Below are positions 52,861 to 62,128 of a stretch of DNA of 64,000 nucleotides, piece by piece. Below the pieces are notes generated by a model. The model was not told the DNA's origin. It was given only the letters and a program-made list of their open reading frames with translations, and made no database searches. The stretch covers positions 186,001-250,000 of the forward strand of contig NZ_JANIPD030000023.1 of NCBI RefSeq assembly GCF_024609215.1. The letters run 5' to 3'. How positions within the stretch are numbered: the stretch's first letter is position 1; the number at the start of each line of letters is the position of its first letter. Position numbers and translations under genes: made by a program. Source of the stretch: Curtanaerobium respiraculi. GTDB lineage: Bacteria; Actinomycetota; Coriobacteriia; Coriobacteriales; Eggerthellaceae.

Positions 52861-55371
52861 TCAGAATTCCCAGTTAAGCCCGTAATACGCGGATCCTGCA
52901 GCGATATTCATTCCGTACAGCGGATCGCCCAAACCAAGATAGTTCGCCCATCGGGTTTGGAATTTGCCCGCTTCACGCGCATTGCGGACACGGCGCTCCT
53001 TTCCCACGTAATCGAGCCCACGCGATGCGGATTCAAAGTGGAATAACTCCGCATTGGGCTCCATCACCACATGATGCCCGCGATCTTGCAGGCGAAGGCA
53101 AAAATCCACATCGTTGTAAGCAACGGCAAATCCCTCGTCGAAGCCTCCAACATCCTCGAACGCCGAGCGTTTCACCATCATGCACGCGCCCGTGACCGCC
53201 GAAACCTCGCGCGCATTCTGCACGATCCCGAAATAGAAGGGATAATCGCTAGGGAGCGTGCAGGCAACATGCAACGGAGCGCTACGGGGGATGACAACGC
53301 CGATATGCTGGATGGTCCCATCGGGATAGAGGAGCCGCGCACCCGTGCACCCGACTTCCGGCCGCTGCATGGGACCCATCAGGCGCTCCATCCAATTCGG
53401 CGTGATGACCTCCATGTCATTGTTCAGGAACAGGAAGTAATCGCCGGAGGCACGCTCGGCTCCAAAATTGCAGATAGCCGAGAAATTGAACTTGCCCGAA
53501 TACGTCGCCACCTTCACCTGCGCATGTTCGCGTTGTGCGTGCTCATAATAGGCGAAGGTCTCATCGTCCTCGCTGTTGTTTTCAATCAGAATCACTTCGT
53601 AGTCATCGTACGTGCTTTTTTTGAATAAGGAGCGCAGCAGGCGGTCGAGCAGATCGGTATGGTCCTTCGTCGGGATGATAATCGAAACCCTCCCCGGATG
53701 ATCTGGAAGGATATAGTCGATCCGATGCATGTTCGCCGTATGCCCATCGGAAATCGAAACGGGAATGCCTATGCGGTCGAAATGACGCTGTACGGCCTTC
53801 TCCCCGGCGATATGCGTCCACGGCTTTGCATCGGCACCTGCCGCAGCGGAAGCAGCGTGCATTCGCCAATGGTAGAGCACCTTCCGCACATGGAAGATAT
53901 TGCGGGCCTTCTCAGCGACTTTCATCGTCATGTCCCAATCCTGAGCGCCTGAGACATCGTCATCGGAAAGCTCGACCTCATCGACTATCGACTTGCGGAC
54001 CGTCAATAAATGGCAAATGTAATTGTTAGTTGCAAGCAGCTCCCAGCTGAAGTCCGGCTTCAGGAAACCATCGACGTAATGCCCGTCACGAAGCTTATCT
54101 TCGTCGCAATACAGCAGATCCGTCTCCGGATAACGGTTGATCGCGCTCACGTACTCGAAAAGGATCCCCGGCTCAAGCACATCGTCATGATCGAAGAAGC
54201 AGAGGAAATCCCCACGCGCAGCCCGTATCCCCTCGTTCGTGTTCAGGGAAATTCCCCTATTCCCCTCGAGGGTGATCGACTTGATGCGCGAATCCCGCTG
54301 GACCGCCCCATCTACCGCATCGAGCAACTCCCCGTCCTCAGGAGAAGCGTTCACCAAGATAAGTTCAAACCGTCCATAGGTCTGAGATAGCACCGAGTCG
54401 AGCATTTCCTCGAAGAAATCACGAGGCGTTTTATAAAGCGGAACGATGATGGAAAAAAGAGGAACGTACTCGAAGCGAACCCGCCTTTGGGCAGCAAGCA
54501 TAACATTGGTTTGCCTCTGCCGCGCGAAAAACCATTTTTCGTATTCGCCAAACTGCCCTGTCCCCGTCACCTTCTCCGAGAACCGAATACGGGCCTCCTC
54601 TATAGACCACGGCTCCATGCCGACAAAACCGTCAGGCAATGCGCTCCCGGGGAATGCAACCCGCACGAAGAACGCATCCGACCCTGCTGGCTTGCGAAAC
54701 GATATCTCCATCCGTCGAACCAGGTAATCAGCATGTTCGTACACCGGCTCCACCGTATCATCCAGAACGGTAATACGCGTTGCATGCAGAAATTCGCCCT
54801 GACGGTCGAACACTTCCACATGCGGCGGCACATCTGCATCCTGCCTGGTCGAACATGCGACGGACACATACGCATGCACCAGTTCGCGCCCGTCGGCGAT
54901 ACCGAACCCGGTAATGCGATCGACCCAGATATAAGCTTCCTCTTCCAAAGCGCCCTCGTCGACATTCCGCACCCCGCCAACGTCGGCTTTACTTAGCGTG
55001 TTGTACTTCGAGGTAAGCGCGGACGCGATATGCCCCACCTTCCGTGTGGCAACCTCGCATGCAGCACCCATACGGTCCAGCACGGAAACCGTAATGGTTT
55101 GCTCCGTGCGCAATGCCGGCAGAATCAGCACGAAGTCTTCAACAGCATTCGGACGTTTTGCGAGAATAGCAGGCATATCGTTGCCGTTCGCACTCGTGCT
55201 GATGGCGGTTATCTTTCCACCCTCCGGGATTTCCGCTTCGACAACCTGGAAAATCTTGCCACGTCCGCGCGTAAGCGTACCGAATCGCATGTATCCGCAC
55301 TCCCCAATCAAATGAATGGATTCAACTGTCTCAGGATACCAGCCAGATGGGCAAACGAGTTTTCCAACCAT
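52861..55371 (-). CDS. Tandem-domain GT2 glycosyltransferase
   Basis: An 836-residue protein. Residues 1-300 are a beta-rich N-terminal region without a named domain. The first GT2 domain (about 305-550) has FSIIVPLYKTPRDFFEEML and DFLCFFDHDDVLEPG. The second (about 590-820) has VSIIIPTKDHTDLLDRLLRS, FLFLNNDMEVITPNW as metal site, and YNDVDFCLRLQDRGH as base/acceptor site. Both metal sites are intact, so it may add two sugars alternately, as in dual-domain polymerases. ATG 55371 has a weak ribosome site. Divergent from the related gene at 55461. Confidence 0.87.
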   Translation of the reverse strand: MVGKLVCPSGWYPETVESIHLIGECGYMRFGTLTRGRGKIFQVVEAEIPEGGKITAISTSANGNDMPAILAKRPNAVEDFVLILPALRTEQTITVSVLDRMGAACEVATRKVGHIASALTSKYNTLSKADVGGVRNVDEGALEEEAYIWVDRITGFGIADGRELVHAYVSVACSTRQDADVPPHVEVFDRQGEFLHATRITVLDDTVEPVYEHADYLVRRMEISFRKPAGSDAFFVRVAFPGSALPDGFVGMEPWSIEEARIRFSEKVTGTGQFGEYEKWFFARQRQTNVMLAAQRRVRFEYVPLFSIIVPLYKTPRDFFEEMLDSVLSQTYGRFELILVNASPEDGELLDAVDGAVQRDSRIKSITLEGNRGISLNTNEGIRAARGDFLCFFDHDDVLEPGILFEYVSAINRYPETDLLYCDEDKLRDGHYVDGFLKPDFSWELLATNNYICHLLTVRKSIVDEVELSDDDVSGAQDWDMTMKVAEKARNIFHVRKVLYHWRMHAASAAAGADAKPWTHIAGEKAVQRHFDRIGIPVSISDGHTANMHRIDYILPDHPGRVSIIIPTKDHTDLLDRLLRSLFKKSTYDDYEVILIENNSEDDETFAYYEHAQREHAQVKVATYSGKFNFSAICNFGAERASGDYFLFLNNDMEVITPNWMERLMGPMQRPEVGCTGARLLYPDGTIQHIGVVIPRSAPLHVACTLPSDYPFYFGIVQNAREVSAVTGACMMVKRSAFEDVGGFDEGFAVAYNDVDFCLRLQDRGHHVVMEPNAELFHFESASRGLDYVGKERRVRNAREAGKFQTRWANYLGLGDPLYGMNIAAGSAYYGLNWEF

Positions 55372-55460
55372 CGAAACGCCCGAATGTCCACGCGGCAATC
55401 GGGCCTCGGATATATAATATCCGCTCCGAGCAAATCAATCGAAGCTAGCAAGAGGCGACT

Positions 55461-57497
55461 ATGCACCGAAAGCACAGCACAAGCACCTGCGATTCAATGT
55501 GGCACGCGACTGACGACCAGATGCCTTTTTTCGACTTCGAATCGCTCATCACTTCATTGACCCCGGATGAACTCGCGGCCGGGGAAGCGCTCGGCATCGC
55601 ACGCATCGTCCGTGCCGAACTCGCTGAAAAGCATTTGATATGGGTCCTTCTCTATGTCACGAAACGCAGTGAAAAGCCGGACGCTCCGAGGCTCTGCGGG
55701 CTTTTTTCGATTATGAACGCCACAGTAACGATGCATCGCTCGGACACCCGAATCGTTCATGCCCCCGATTCGGACGAACCATGGTACGTGCATGAATTCC
55801 ACATGGTCGCACCTCATTACCTCATTGCGGCGAACATCGCATGCGGCAGCGCGCGCCTTGCTGTAGCCAAGCAGGATAAAGCGCGTCTGATTCAAGCACA
55901 TTATGCGGAAACGCGCTGTGCAACCGTTGACAACGCGTATCCGAACTGGTTGATCGCGCATCACGTGAAAATGGAACGCATCGCAACTCCCGTTTCTGGT
56001 CCCTTAATGAGCATCGTTTCCCCTCTGTACAAAACCCCGCCCCATTATCTGCGGGCGATGATCGATTCCGTGATTTCCCAGACGTATGGCAACTGGGAGC
56101 TCGTGCTCGTCAACGCAAGCCCTGATGATGACGGGATTGCCAACGTATTGGAGCAATACCGGGATGAGGCACGGATTGTAACCATCGACCACCCGGAAAA
56201 TGATGGGATCAACGGTAACACGAACTTCGGCATCGCGGCGACCCATGGCGATTACGTGAGCTTCCTGGATCATGACGACATCGTGGAGCCTACTGCATTG
56301 GCTTTGATAGTGGCGGCGATACAGGAAAATCGCGGAGAAGTCGACTTGCTCTATTGCGACGAAGACAGCCTGGACGGCACGGGCGCGTTCCGTCTTCCGC
56401 TCTTTAAGCCAGGGCTCAATGTGGATTTGCTGTACTCGAACAATTATGCAATACATTGGCTCACCGTCAGCCGGAGGGTTCTCGATGTTACCGCACGCTC
56501 CACTGGCGACCTCAACGGAGCACAGGATTACGATTTGACGCTGAAGGCCGCCGAATGTCGCGGCAAGGCGGTGCGAATCCCGTACGTGCTGTATCATTGG
56601 CGCATCCATCAGGGATCCGTGAGTGCGAACCCCGATTCGAAGCCCTATGCGCTTTATGCTGGAGCCCGCGCCGTGCAGCAACATCTTGACAGGCAGGGTT
56701 TGAAGGCGCATGTAGCGCCCGATGAAATCGTATTCACTTACAAAACGACGTTTGAAACGCCCCGGAGGGAGGAGGCCTCAATCGATATTGTGCTCAAGGG
56801 TACTGAATTGCCGCGCTCAGTGCGTATGGAGATCGATCGATATGCGGCAGAGTATGGAACGACCTGCACGGTGCATCTCCTGGACACCCTCCCCTTAGAT
56901 GGAGCCCTCATCGCCAATATGAACGGAAGCCTGCTGTGCGTGCTTCCTCCAGATATCGTATCGCTGTCACCGCATTTCCTGGACACTATGGCAGGATATT
57001 TCCAACGTCCGGAGGTTACGTGCGTCTCACCCCACATGCTCCGCGCCGATGGCCTGCATGACTACGCTGGATCATGCGTTTGCCCCGATGGGAACATCCT
57101 CGCGCTGAACCGGTTCCTTCCTGGGGAAGACGGCGGCTACGTGGGCCGTGCGCATCGGCCTCATGATTATTGCGCAATCAATCCCGCATGCTTCATGACG
57201 CGCACTTCGTCGCTCCATGGATTCGCACGTCAGAACAATCCGTTTGCGGGAGCGTCCTATCAAATTGCCAGGTACTTCATCGAGCAGCACGCCCAAGGCA
57301 ATCTGAATGTCTATACACCATTCGCAACTGTCCAGCTAACCGGTTTTCCCAGTTTGCTCGAATACGGCTTAATACGGGGAAAGCCCGCGGAGCGAAAGGC
57401 ATTTGCCGATCGGTTCCACGAGCTCTTCCCCAAAGGCGACCCCATGCACGACCCGAATTTTGCGGCATACTCTCCGTATTACCGTTTGAATCGTTAA
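55461..57497 (+). CDS. GT2 glycosyltransferase with degenerate second domain
   Basis: A 678-residue relative of the 52861 protein. The GT2 domain at about 175-430 is intact (SIVSPLYKTPPHYLRAMIDS, YVSFLDHDDIVEPTALAL). From about 435 on the fold continues, but the metal site reads NMNGSLLCVLPPDIVSLSP instead of the NNDME type, so the second domain is probably inactive and structural. CYINPAC-type cysteines (YCAINPACFMTR) occur near the end. ATG 55461 follows AAGAGG; TATAAT at 55413-55418 is a likely -10. Its stop codon abuts that of the next gene on the other strand. Confidence 0.85.
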   Translation: MHRKHSTSTCDSMWHATDDQMPFFDFESLITSLTPDELAAGEALGIARIVRAELAEKHLIWVLLYVTKRSEKPDAPRLCGLFSIMNATVTMHRSDTRIVHAPDSDEPWYVHEFHMVAPHYLIAANIACGSARLAVAKQDKARLIQAHYAETRCATVDNAYPNWLIAHHVKMERIATPVSGPLMSIVSPLYKTPPHYLRAMIDSVISQTYGNWELVLVNASPDDDGIANVLEQYRDEARIVTIDHPENDGINGNTNFGIAATHGDYVSFLDHDDIVEPTALALIVAAIQENRGEVDLLYCDEDSLDGTGAFRLPLFKPGLNVDLLYSNNYAIHWLTVSRRVLDVTARSTGDLNGAQDYDLTLKAAECRGKAVRIPYVLYHWRIHQGSVSANPDSKPYALYAGARAVQQHLDRQGLKAHVAPDEIVFTYKTTFETPRREEASIDIVLKGTELPRSVRMEIDRYAAEYGTTCTVHLLDTLPLDGALIANMNGSLLCVLPPDIVSLSPHFLDTMAGYFQRPEVTCVSPHMLRADGLHDYAGSCVCPDGNILALNRFLPGEDGGYVGRAHRPHDYCAINPACFMTRTSSLHGFARQNNPFAGASYQIARYFIEQHAQGNLNVYTPFATVQLTGFPSLLEYGLIRGKPAERKAFADRFHELFPKGDPMHDPNFAAYSPYYRLNR

Positions 57498-59021
57498 CTA
57501 GTAATTTGCATGCACCGCCTGGAACAGGCCGTATGCGAGCTTGCGAGCAAGCTTGTCGAAGTTTGCATTATATTTATCCATATCTTTGGCGTTGTCGATA
57601 AAGCAGATTTCCAACAACGTCGAGGGAAGCCCCCTGAGCACCACGAGATCATCGGTCTTCTCTCCCCGGTCGGCGATGCCCATACCGGCGACGAGTTGCT
57701 CGTGCATGATGCTCTGCAGCCCTGCTGACCGCACATGAGCCCCAGATTCGCGGCTATAGCTTTCGGAACCCGTTCCCCCGCCTGCGTTGAAATGGATCGA
57801 AACGAGTGAAGTGCAGTTATGGTTGACGGCATCGCTCTGCCGGTTCCAGAGGCTCACGCCTTTGTTGCTATTCGTGTACACGTCGAGTCCGTACGTGCTG
57901 CGCGCGTAGGAAGCAACCTTTTCGACCAGCTGGATGGTTAGATTCGCTTCGTAATAACCATTCCCTTCTGCTCCCGAATCCCATACACCCGGCTTGCGGT
58001 TGTTCATCCCATGTCCTGCGTCCAAATAGACTTTGTTCACTTCAACGGGGGAAACGGATTCACCCAGAGCAACCGCATACCAGCCGATGCCCTCGGCATT
58101 CCAGCCAACGGCAACGAGGCTGTCGTTTTCCACCTTGCTCGTCGTGAAATTATGGGTGCCCACGGATGCGTTCGGATTGTATTGACGATACACGGGAATT
58201 GCCTTCCCGTCATCGGAGTACCATCCGATGTGCTCGTAAATCCATCCCGCTCGAACCAGTTGATCACGTTCATATGCGCTGAGCGTGTAATGGTGGTCGC
58301 CGGCATTCGGATTGTACATGCGGTAAACGGGTGAATTTGAAAATGCAGGGGCGACCCATCCCACTCCTTCGTTGCACCATCCGCTGTAGATGCAGTACGA
58401 ACGCTCGTAAGAGCTGCTCGTGTAGAAGTGCTCACCGGAATTGGGGTTATACAAACGGAACATGGTGACGGTTTCAGCAGATGATCGAGCCGGCGCCAAA
58501 CTTGCCGAGACTGCTTTCATTTTGGACGCGGAAGTATCTTGCGTTGCTGAAGATCGCGCTGCATCGGAGATGTCAAGTTTCGCATCCAATGTCCGTTCTG
58601 ACGATTCAGCTGAATCGGCCAACCCTCTGCCCCGGGCATCTGCAGCAGGATTGTCAGCGACGGCAGGCGTTGCTTCCTCGATATCGACGGGAGCTTTGGG
58701 GGAGTCCTTCTCAATCAAAGGAGTTCTAGATGACTCCCCCTCGTTCGAAGCAGCGGAATCAACGGCACCCGCAGCATTATCCGTATCGGCTGGTACGGAC
58801 TTCGGCGTCGTCGAGGTCCCTTCGCTCGACGATTCCGACGGCTTTTCCTTCTCGGATGAAGGGGTTATCGCCGCTTCGTCCGAAATGGCAGACGTTTCAT
58901 CTGAAGTGGAAACTGGTTCCGTCATTTCTTCGGCAAACGCGGGGGCAACCGCGAAAAGCATCATGATCGTGACAAAGACCATCGCGAATACCATATTCAC
59001 CCATGTTGCTGTCTTACCCAT
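57498..59021 (-). CDS. Secreted N-acetylmuramoyl-L-alanine amidase with DUF5648 module
   Basis: A 507-residue exported enzyme. Signal peptide about 1-30 (VTIMMLFAVAPAFA), then an acidic Ser/Glu/Asp-rich linker to about 185. Three DUF5648 repeats follow (YNPNSGEHFYTSS, YNPNAGDHHYTLS, YNPNASVGTHNFTTS). The C-terminal Amidase_3 domain has zinc ligands in VYLDAGHG, YYEANL and VSIHFNA and the catalytic glutamate in LLEICFIDN. It cuts the muramic acid-peptide bond of peptidoglycan. ATG 59021 (MGKTATW) has GGAG. Like the 42422 gene it pairs a catalytic head with the shared wall module. Confidence 0.92.
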   Translation of the reverse strand: MGKTATWVNMVFAMVFVTIMMLFAVAPAFAEEMTEPVSTSDETSAISDEAAITPSSEKEKPSESSSEGTSTTPKSVPADTDNAAGAVDSAASNEGESSRTPLIEKDSPKAPVDIEEATPAVADNPAADARGRGLADSAESSERTLDAKLDISDAARSSATQDTSASKMKAVSASLAPARSSAETVTMFRLYNPNSGEHFYTSSSYERSYCIYSGWCNEGVGWVAPAFSNSPVYRMYNPNAGDHHYTLSAYERDQLVRAGWIYEHIGWYSDDGKAIPVYRQYNPNASVGTHNFTTSKVENDSLVAVGWNAEGIGWYAVALGESVSPVEVNKVYLDAGHGMNNRKPGVWDSGAEGNGYYEANLTIQLVEKVASYARSTYGLDVYTNSNKGVSLWNRQSDAVNHNCTSLVSIHFNAGGGTGSESYSRESGAHVRSAGLQSIMHEQLVAGMGIADRGEKTDDLVVLRGLPSTLLEICFIDNAKDMDKYNANFDKLARKLAYGLFQAVHANY

Positions 59022-59100
59022 AAAACTCCATTCTTGCTCTTTGCAGCCTGAAACGCTTCGCATGAGATCACATGTAGCCTTTCACCGTGAAAACCTTGGC

Positions 59101-60156
59101 TTACGAATAATTTGCCAGTTCATCCATGAGGCTCACTAGTTTGGTTCCGTATGAAGGATCTGAAGCCCATTTACCCGCCAACGCTTCAACCGTGGGCGCA
59201 GCGCCACGACCATACACACTCACGGCGGCATTCCACCGGGGATCGACGCAATCGTTATTCAACGCATCGGCAGACGCATACAGCTTCAGATGCTGCACTT
59301 GCGCTCGGATGCCGGTGCGCACATCGGGAAACGTCGCGCCGTGGACGCCTCCGCCAGTAGCGCCTAAACCTGCGAAATTGCACTGGCTCAAGCTCACATC
59401 TCCGCCAAACCCCAGCCAGCCGGTCTCAAGCATGGCCTGGCAGAACACAAGATCAGCTCGCACGCCCTCCGCATCGGCCTCCTCGACGACGATGCGTGCG
59501 AAGTCTTGAATGGCAGCTGCCCCATAGCCAGCAAGCTCAGAGGGATATGACTTGCCCTTCGCATTGAACAGGGCGGCCATAGCTTGAGCCGAAACGGGGC
59601 TCTTGCGCATAATGGGCGTACCCGATGATGGCGCACCGCTTCCCTCCGCCACCGCATACCAGGCAATGCCCTCTGCATTCCAGCCGATATTGACAAGACT
59701 ATCGTTTTCAGCCTGAGATGTCGTGAAATTATGAGCGCCCGCCCATGCGTTCGGGTTGTACTGCCGCAATACGGCAACGGTTTCGGCATCGTCGCTGTAC
59801 CAGCCGATACCCTCATCGCTCCAGCCAACTGAAATCAAGTGATCCCGTTCGTAGGCGCTCTTCGTGTAGTGGTGGTCGCCCGCATTCGGATTGTACAAAC
59901 GGTATACGGGGGTTTCGGACGTCGAAGGGGCCACCCAGCCTATCCCCTCCTCGTTCCAGCCGGCGGCGATCACTCGATCGCGCTCGTAAGCGCTACCCGT
60001 ATAAAAATGTTCGCCGGAATTGGGATTGTACAGTCGGTACATGCTGATATTCCCCTCATCTGCGAAAGTAGAGGGCGGCAGCGTGACAAGCACGCCAATT
60101 GTTGCAACAAAGAGCAACGCAAAGAGACCTGTCGCTATCTTCTGACTCGCATGCAT
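59101..60156 (-). CDS. Secreted GH73-type glucosaminidase with DUF5648 module
   Basis: A 351-residue exported protein: signal peptide about 1-33 (GVLVTLPPSTFA), directly followed by three DUF5648 repeats (YNPNSGEHFYTGS, YNPNAGDHHYTKS, YNPNAWAGAHNFTTS). The C-terminal domain has ADLVFCQAMLETGWLGFGGD, then SQCNFAGLGATGGG, the GH73 glucosaminidase/LytE-type pattern in which the glutamate of LETG is catalytic. VRTGIRAQVQHLKLYA follows. It should hydrolyse glycan strands of the wall. It lies 79 bases upstream of the amidase gene on the same strand, so the two hydrolases are likely co-expressed. Confidence 0.85.
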   Translation of the reverse strand: MHASQKIATGLFALLFVATIGVLVTLPPSTFADEGNISMYRLYNPNSGEHFYTGSAYERDRVIAAGWNEEGIGWVAPSTSETPVYRLYNPNAGDHHYTKSAYERDHLISVGWSDEGIGWYSDDAETVAVLRQYNPNAWAGAHNFTTSQAENDSLVNIGWNAEGIAWYAVAEGSGAPSSGTPIMRKSPVSAQAMAALFNAKGKSYPSELAGYGAAAIQDFARIVVEEADAEGVRADLVFCQAMLETGWLGFGGDVSLSQCNFAGLGATGGGVHGATFPDVRTGIRAQVQHLKLYASADALNNDCVDPRWNAAVSVYGRGAAPTVEALAGKWASDPSYGTKLVSLMDELANYS

Positions 60157-60264
60157 GGGATCCCCCTTTGCTCAAAAATGCGAAACTCATAATACAGGCA
60201 AAGCAAGGGCGATAAAAGCAGCAGCCCCCTCAAACGCTTTAAATCTTCGTTCTTCAGCGAACCT

Positions 60265-60603
60265 TCAGCGAACAATCGACTGCAATTGGCCAACGAATTC
60301 GGGGAGATCCTCGAATATGATCGTATTGATTATGTCCCAATCGGTGCCCTTATAATCGTGGACCAGCCTGTGGCGCAGGCCGGAGATTTTGGACCAGGGA
60401 ATATCGGGGTGCTCTGCTTTCAGGGGACGGGATATATGAGAGACAAGCTCTCCGATATTGTAAAGGGGAGTCGTGATCGCCCACTGCACGTAGCGTTGCG
60501 TCGACACCACTTCGCGCGTAATGCCCTGCTCGAAAATCATCTCGCCTAGTTGGCTGGCAAACTCGATGATGCGCGAGATCGCACGCTCGTCACCCGGTGT
60601 CAT
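60265..60603 (-). CDS. hepT: HepT-like HEPN ribonuclease toxin
   Basis: A 112-residue HEPN protein (DUF86). ISGLRHRLVHDYKGTDWDII carries the RNase motif R-x4-6-H-x-Y (RHRLVHDY). Helices ERAISRIIEFASQLGEMIF and AITTPLYNIGELVSHIS fit the HEPN bundle. Known HepT toxins cleave RNA and are silenced by MntA, which AMPylates the tyrosine of this motif. Its ATG overlaps the MntA stop by four bases (ATGA). Confidence 0.9.
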   Translation of the reverse strand: MTPGDERAISRIIEFASQLGEMIFEQGITREVVSTQRYVQWAITTPLYNIGELVSHISRPLKAEHPDIPWSKISGLRHRLVHDYKGTDWDIINTIIFEDLPEFVGQLQSIVR

Positions 60604-60899
60604 ACCAACACCAGTTCGTCGCGCTTGACACTTCGGTAGAAATCGGAGGCGGAATCGAGTTCGGACGCCTCGTAGACATCGACACGCTTGCCAGACGCCT
60701 GGTGGAGATCCTCCGCTATGGCGAAAATGTCGGTCGGATGGAACGAATCCCCGCCCTGTACCAGAACATCGAGGTCGGAATCCGGCGTCGCCTCTCCGCG
60801 AGCGTACGAGCCGAAGAGTACCGCTCCGGAGGCATTGTATCGCGCGAGGATAGGGACAAGCATCCCCCTGATCTCGTCTATGGTGTACACGGTATCCAT
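60600..60899 (-). CDS. mntA: MntA-like nucleotidyltransferase antitoxin
   Basis: A 99-residue minimal nucleotidyltransferase. AVLFGSYARGEATPDSDLDV is the GSx10DxD motif, with a third aspartate likely in KRVDVYEASEL. Antitoxins of this type transfer AMP to the HEPN toxin. ATG 60899 (MDTVYT) is preceded by an excellent AGGAGG; a longer frame upstream lacks homology. It precedes hepT with overlap, the usual MntA-HepT order. Confidence 0.9.
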   Translation of the reverse strand: MDTVYTIDEIRGMLVPILARYNASGAVLFGSYARGEATPDSDLDVLVQGGDSFHPTDIFAIAEDLHQASGKRVDVYEASELDSASDFYRSVKRDELVLV

Positions 60900-61080
60900 T
60901 GCCCCTCCTATTCTTCGCACCAGTGTAGCAGGTTCCCCTCGTCTCGATACGGAAATAGGAAGGGCAGGCAACATGCTTGCTCCGATTCCAATGGATCCCC
61001 AGTTATGGTTGTTAACGGAATTCCATCGTTCGCGCCGTATTTCTTCTTTACACTTCCTCAAATCGAAGAGAGGTTGAAAC

Positions 61081-62097
61081 ATGGCAAAATCTCATTGGAA
61101 CCAACCAGATGCTTTCCCGCGGTGCTTGCTTGCAATCATCCTGCTTGCCGTGACAGCTCTAATCATATGTGCATCGCCTGCGACGGCGCATGCTTCATCG
61201 GCCCCACAGGGGATTCTCAATAATAGCATGGACGGCATCGAGATCGATATCAACGCCGCGCCCTATACCACGTTCGCCGGCTATTCCTACGGAAGCTACG
61301 CTTATACGAGCGAAGGCTGCGCCTGGTTCGCGTCCGCTCGAGTGAACGATTTGACCGGTAAAGGCAACAGGATATGGAGTGGGCGGAACTGGTATACCAC
61401 GCAATATGCGGAATATGGGCTCTCTCGCGGCCAAGAGATACAGGCAAAGGCGCTCGCTTGCTATGAAAACCATGTGGTGGTCATCGAGAAGGTATCCGGC
61501 ATCATCGTCACCATCAGCGAAGGAGGCCGTTCTTCCGCAGGGGTGGAGCACGGATGTTGCCAAATCACGCACATGACGGTAGACCAGGTCAAACAGGGGG
61601 TTAGCGGGTACGGCCGCTTCCTGGGGTTCGTTTACTTGCAATCGGCTTCCAACAATGATGATGAAGACGATACAGACGATCCCGGCAATGGCAAATCCAT
61701 GTATCGTCTGTACAATCCCAATTCCGGCGAGCATTTCTACACGTCGAGCACTTACGAACGGAACCATGTGAGAGCTGCGGGATGGGTATACGAGGGCGTA
61801 GGGTGGACCGCTCCTGCAAAGAGCACCGCACCGGTGTACCGCTTATACAACGGTAACGGCGGCGAACATCACTACACCATGAGTATCGAAGAACGAGATT
61901 CGCTCGTCTCCGTCGGCTGGTCCGATGAGGGAATCGGCTGGTACAGCGATGACGATGAAACGACTCCGCTCTATCGCCAGTACAACCCCAATGCGTTTGC
62001 CAACAACCATAACTATACGACGAGCGTGGTCGAGAGAGACAAGCTTGTCTCTCTAGGATGGATCCCCGAAGGTATCGGCTGGTATGGCATCGGATAG
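61081..62097 (+). CDS. Secreted CHAP-like peptidase/amidase with DUF5648 module
   Basis: A 338-residue exported protein. Signal peptide about 1-38 (LLAVTALIICASPATAHA). Residues 60-190 resemble a CHAP/NlpC-type cysteine hydrolase: TSEGCAWFASARVNDLTG carries the nucleophile Cys, ACYENHVVVIEKVSG the His, and ISEGG the following strand. An Asp/Asn-rich hinge leads to three DUF5648 repeats at the C-terminus (YNPNSGEHFYTSS, YNGNGGEHHYTMS, YNPNAFANNHNYTTS). Here the order is reversed: catalytic head first, wall module last. ATG 61081, divergent from mntA. Confidence 0.82.
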   Translation: MAKSHWNQPDAFPRCLLAIILLAVTALIICASPATAHASSAPQGILNNSMDGIEIDINAAPYTTFAGYSYGSYAYTSEGCAWFASARVNDLTGKGNRIWSGRNWYTTQYAEYGLSRGQEIQAKALACYENHVVVIEKVSGIIVTISEGGRSSAGVEHGCCQITHMTVDQVKQGVSGYGRFLGFVYLQSASNNDDEDDTDDPGNGKSMYRLYNPNSGEHFYTSSTYERNHVRAAGWVYEGVGWTAPAKSTAPVYRLYNGNGGEHHYTMSIEERDSLVSVGWSDEGIGWYSDDDETTPLYRQYNPNAFANNHNYTTSVVERDKLVSLGWIPEGIGWYGIG

Positions 62098-62128
62098 CCA
62101 GGCAGCGAAGCACCCGGTACCCCAATCC

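Noticed and set aside
57480-57510. Missing intergenic space between convergent genes at 57497/57498
   Set aside because: Stop codons abut exactly, but both proteins end naturally, so this is tight packing and not a broken gene.
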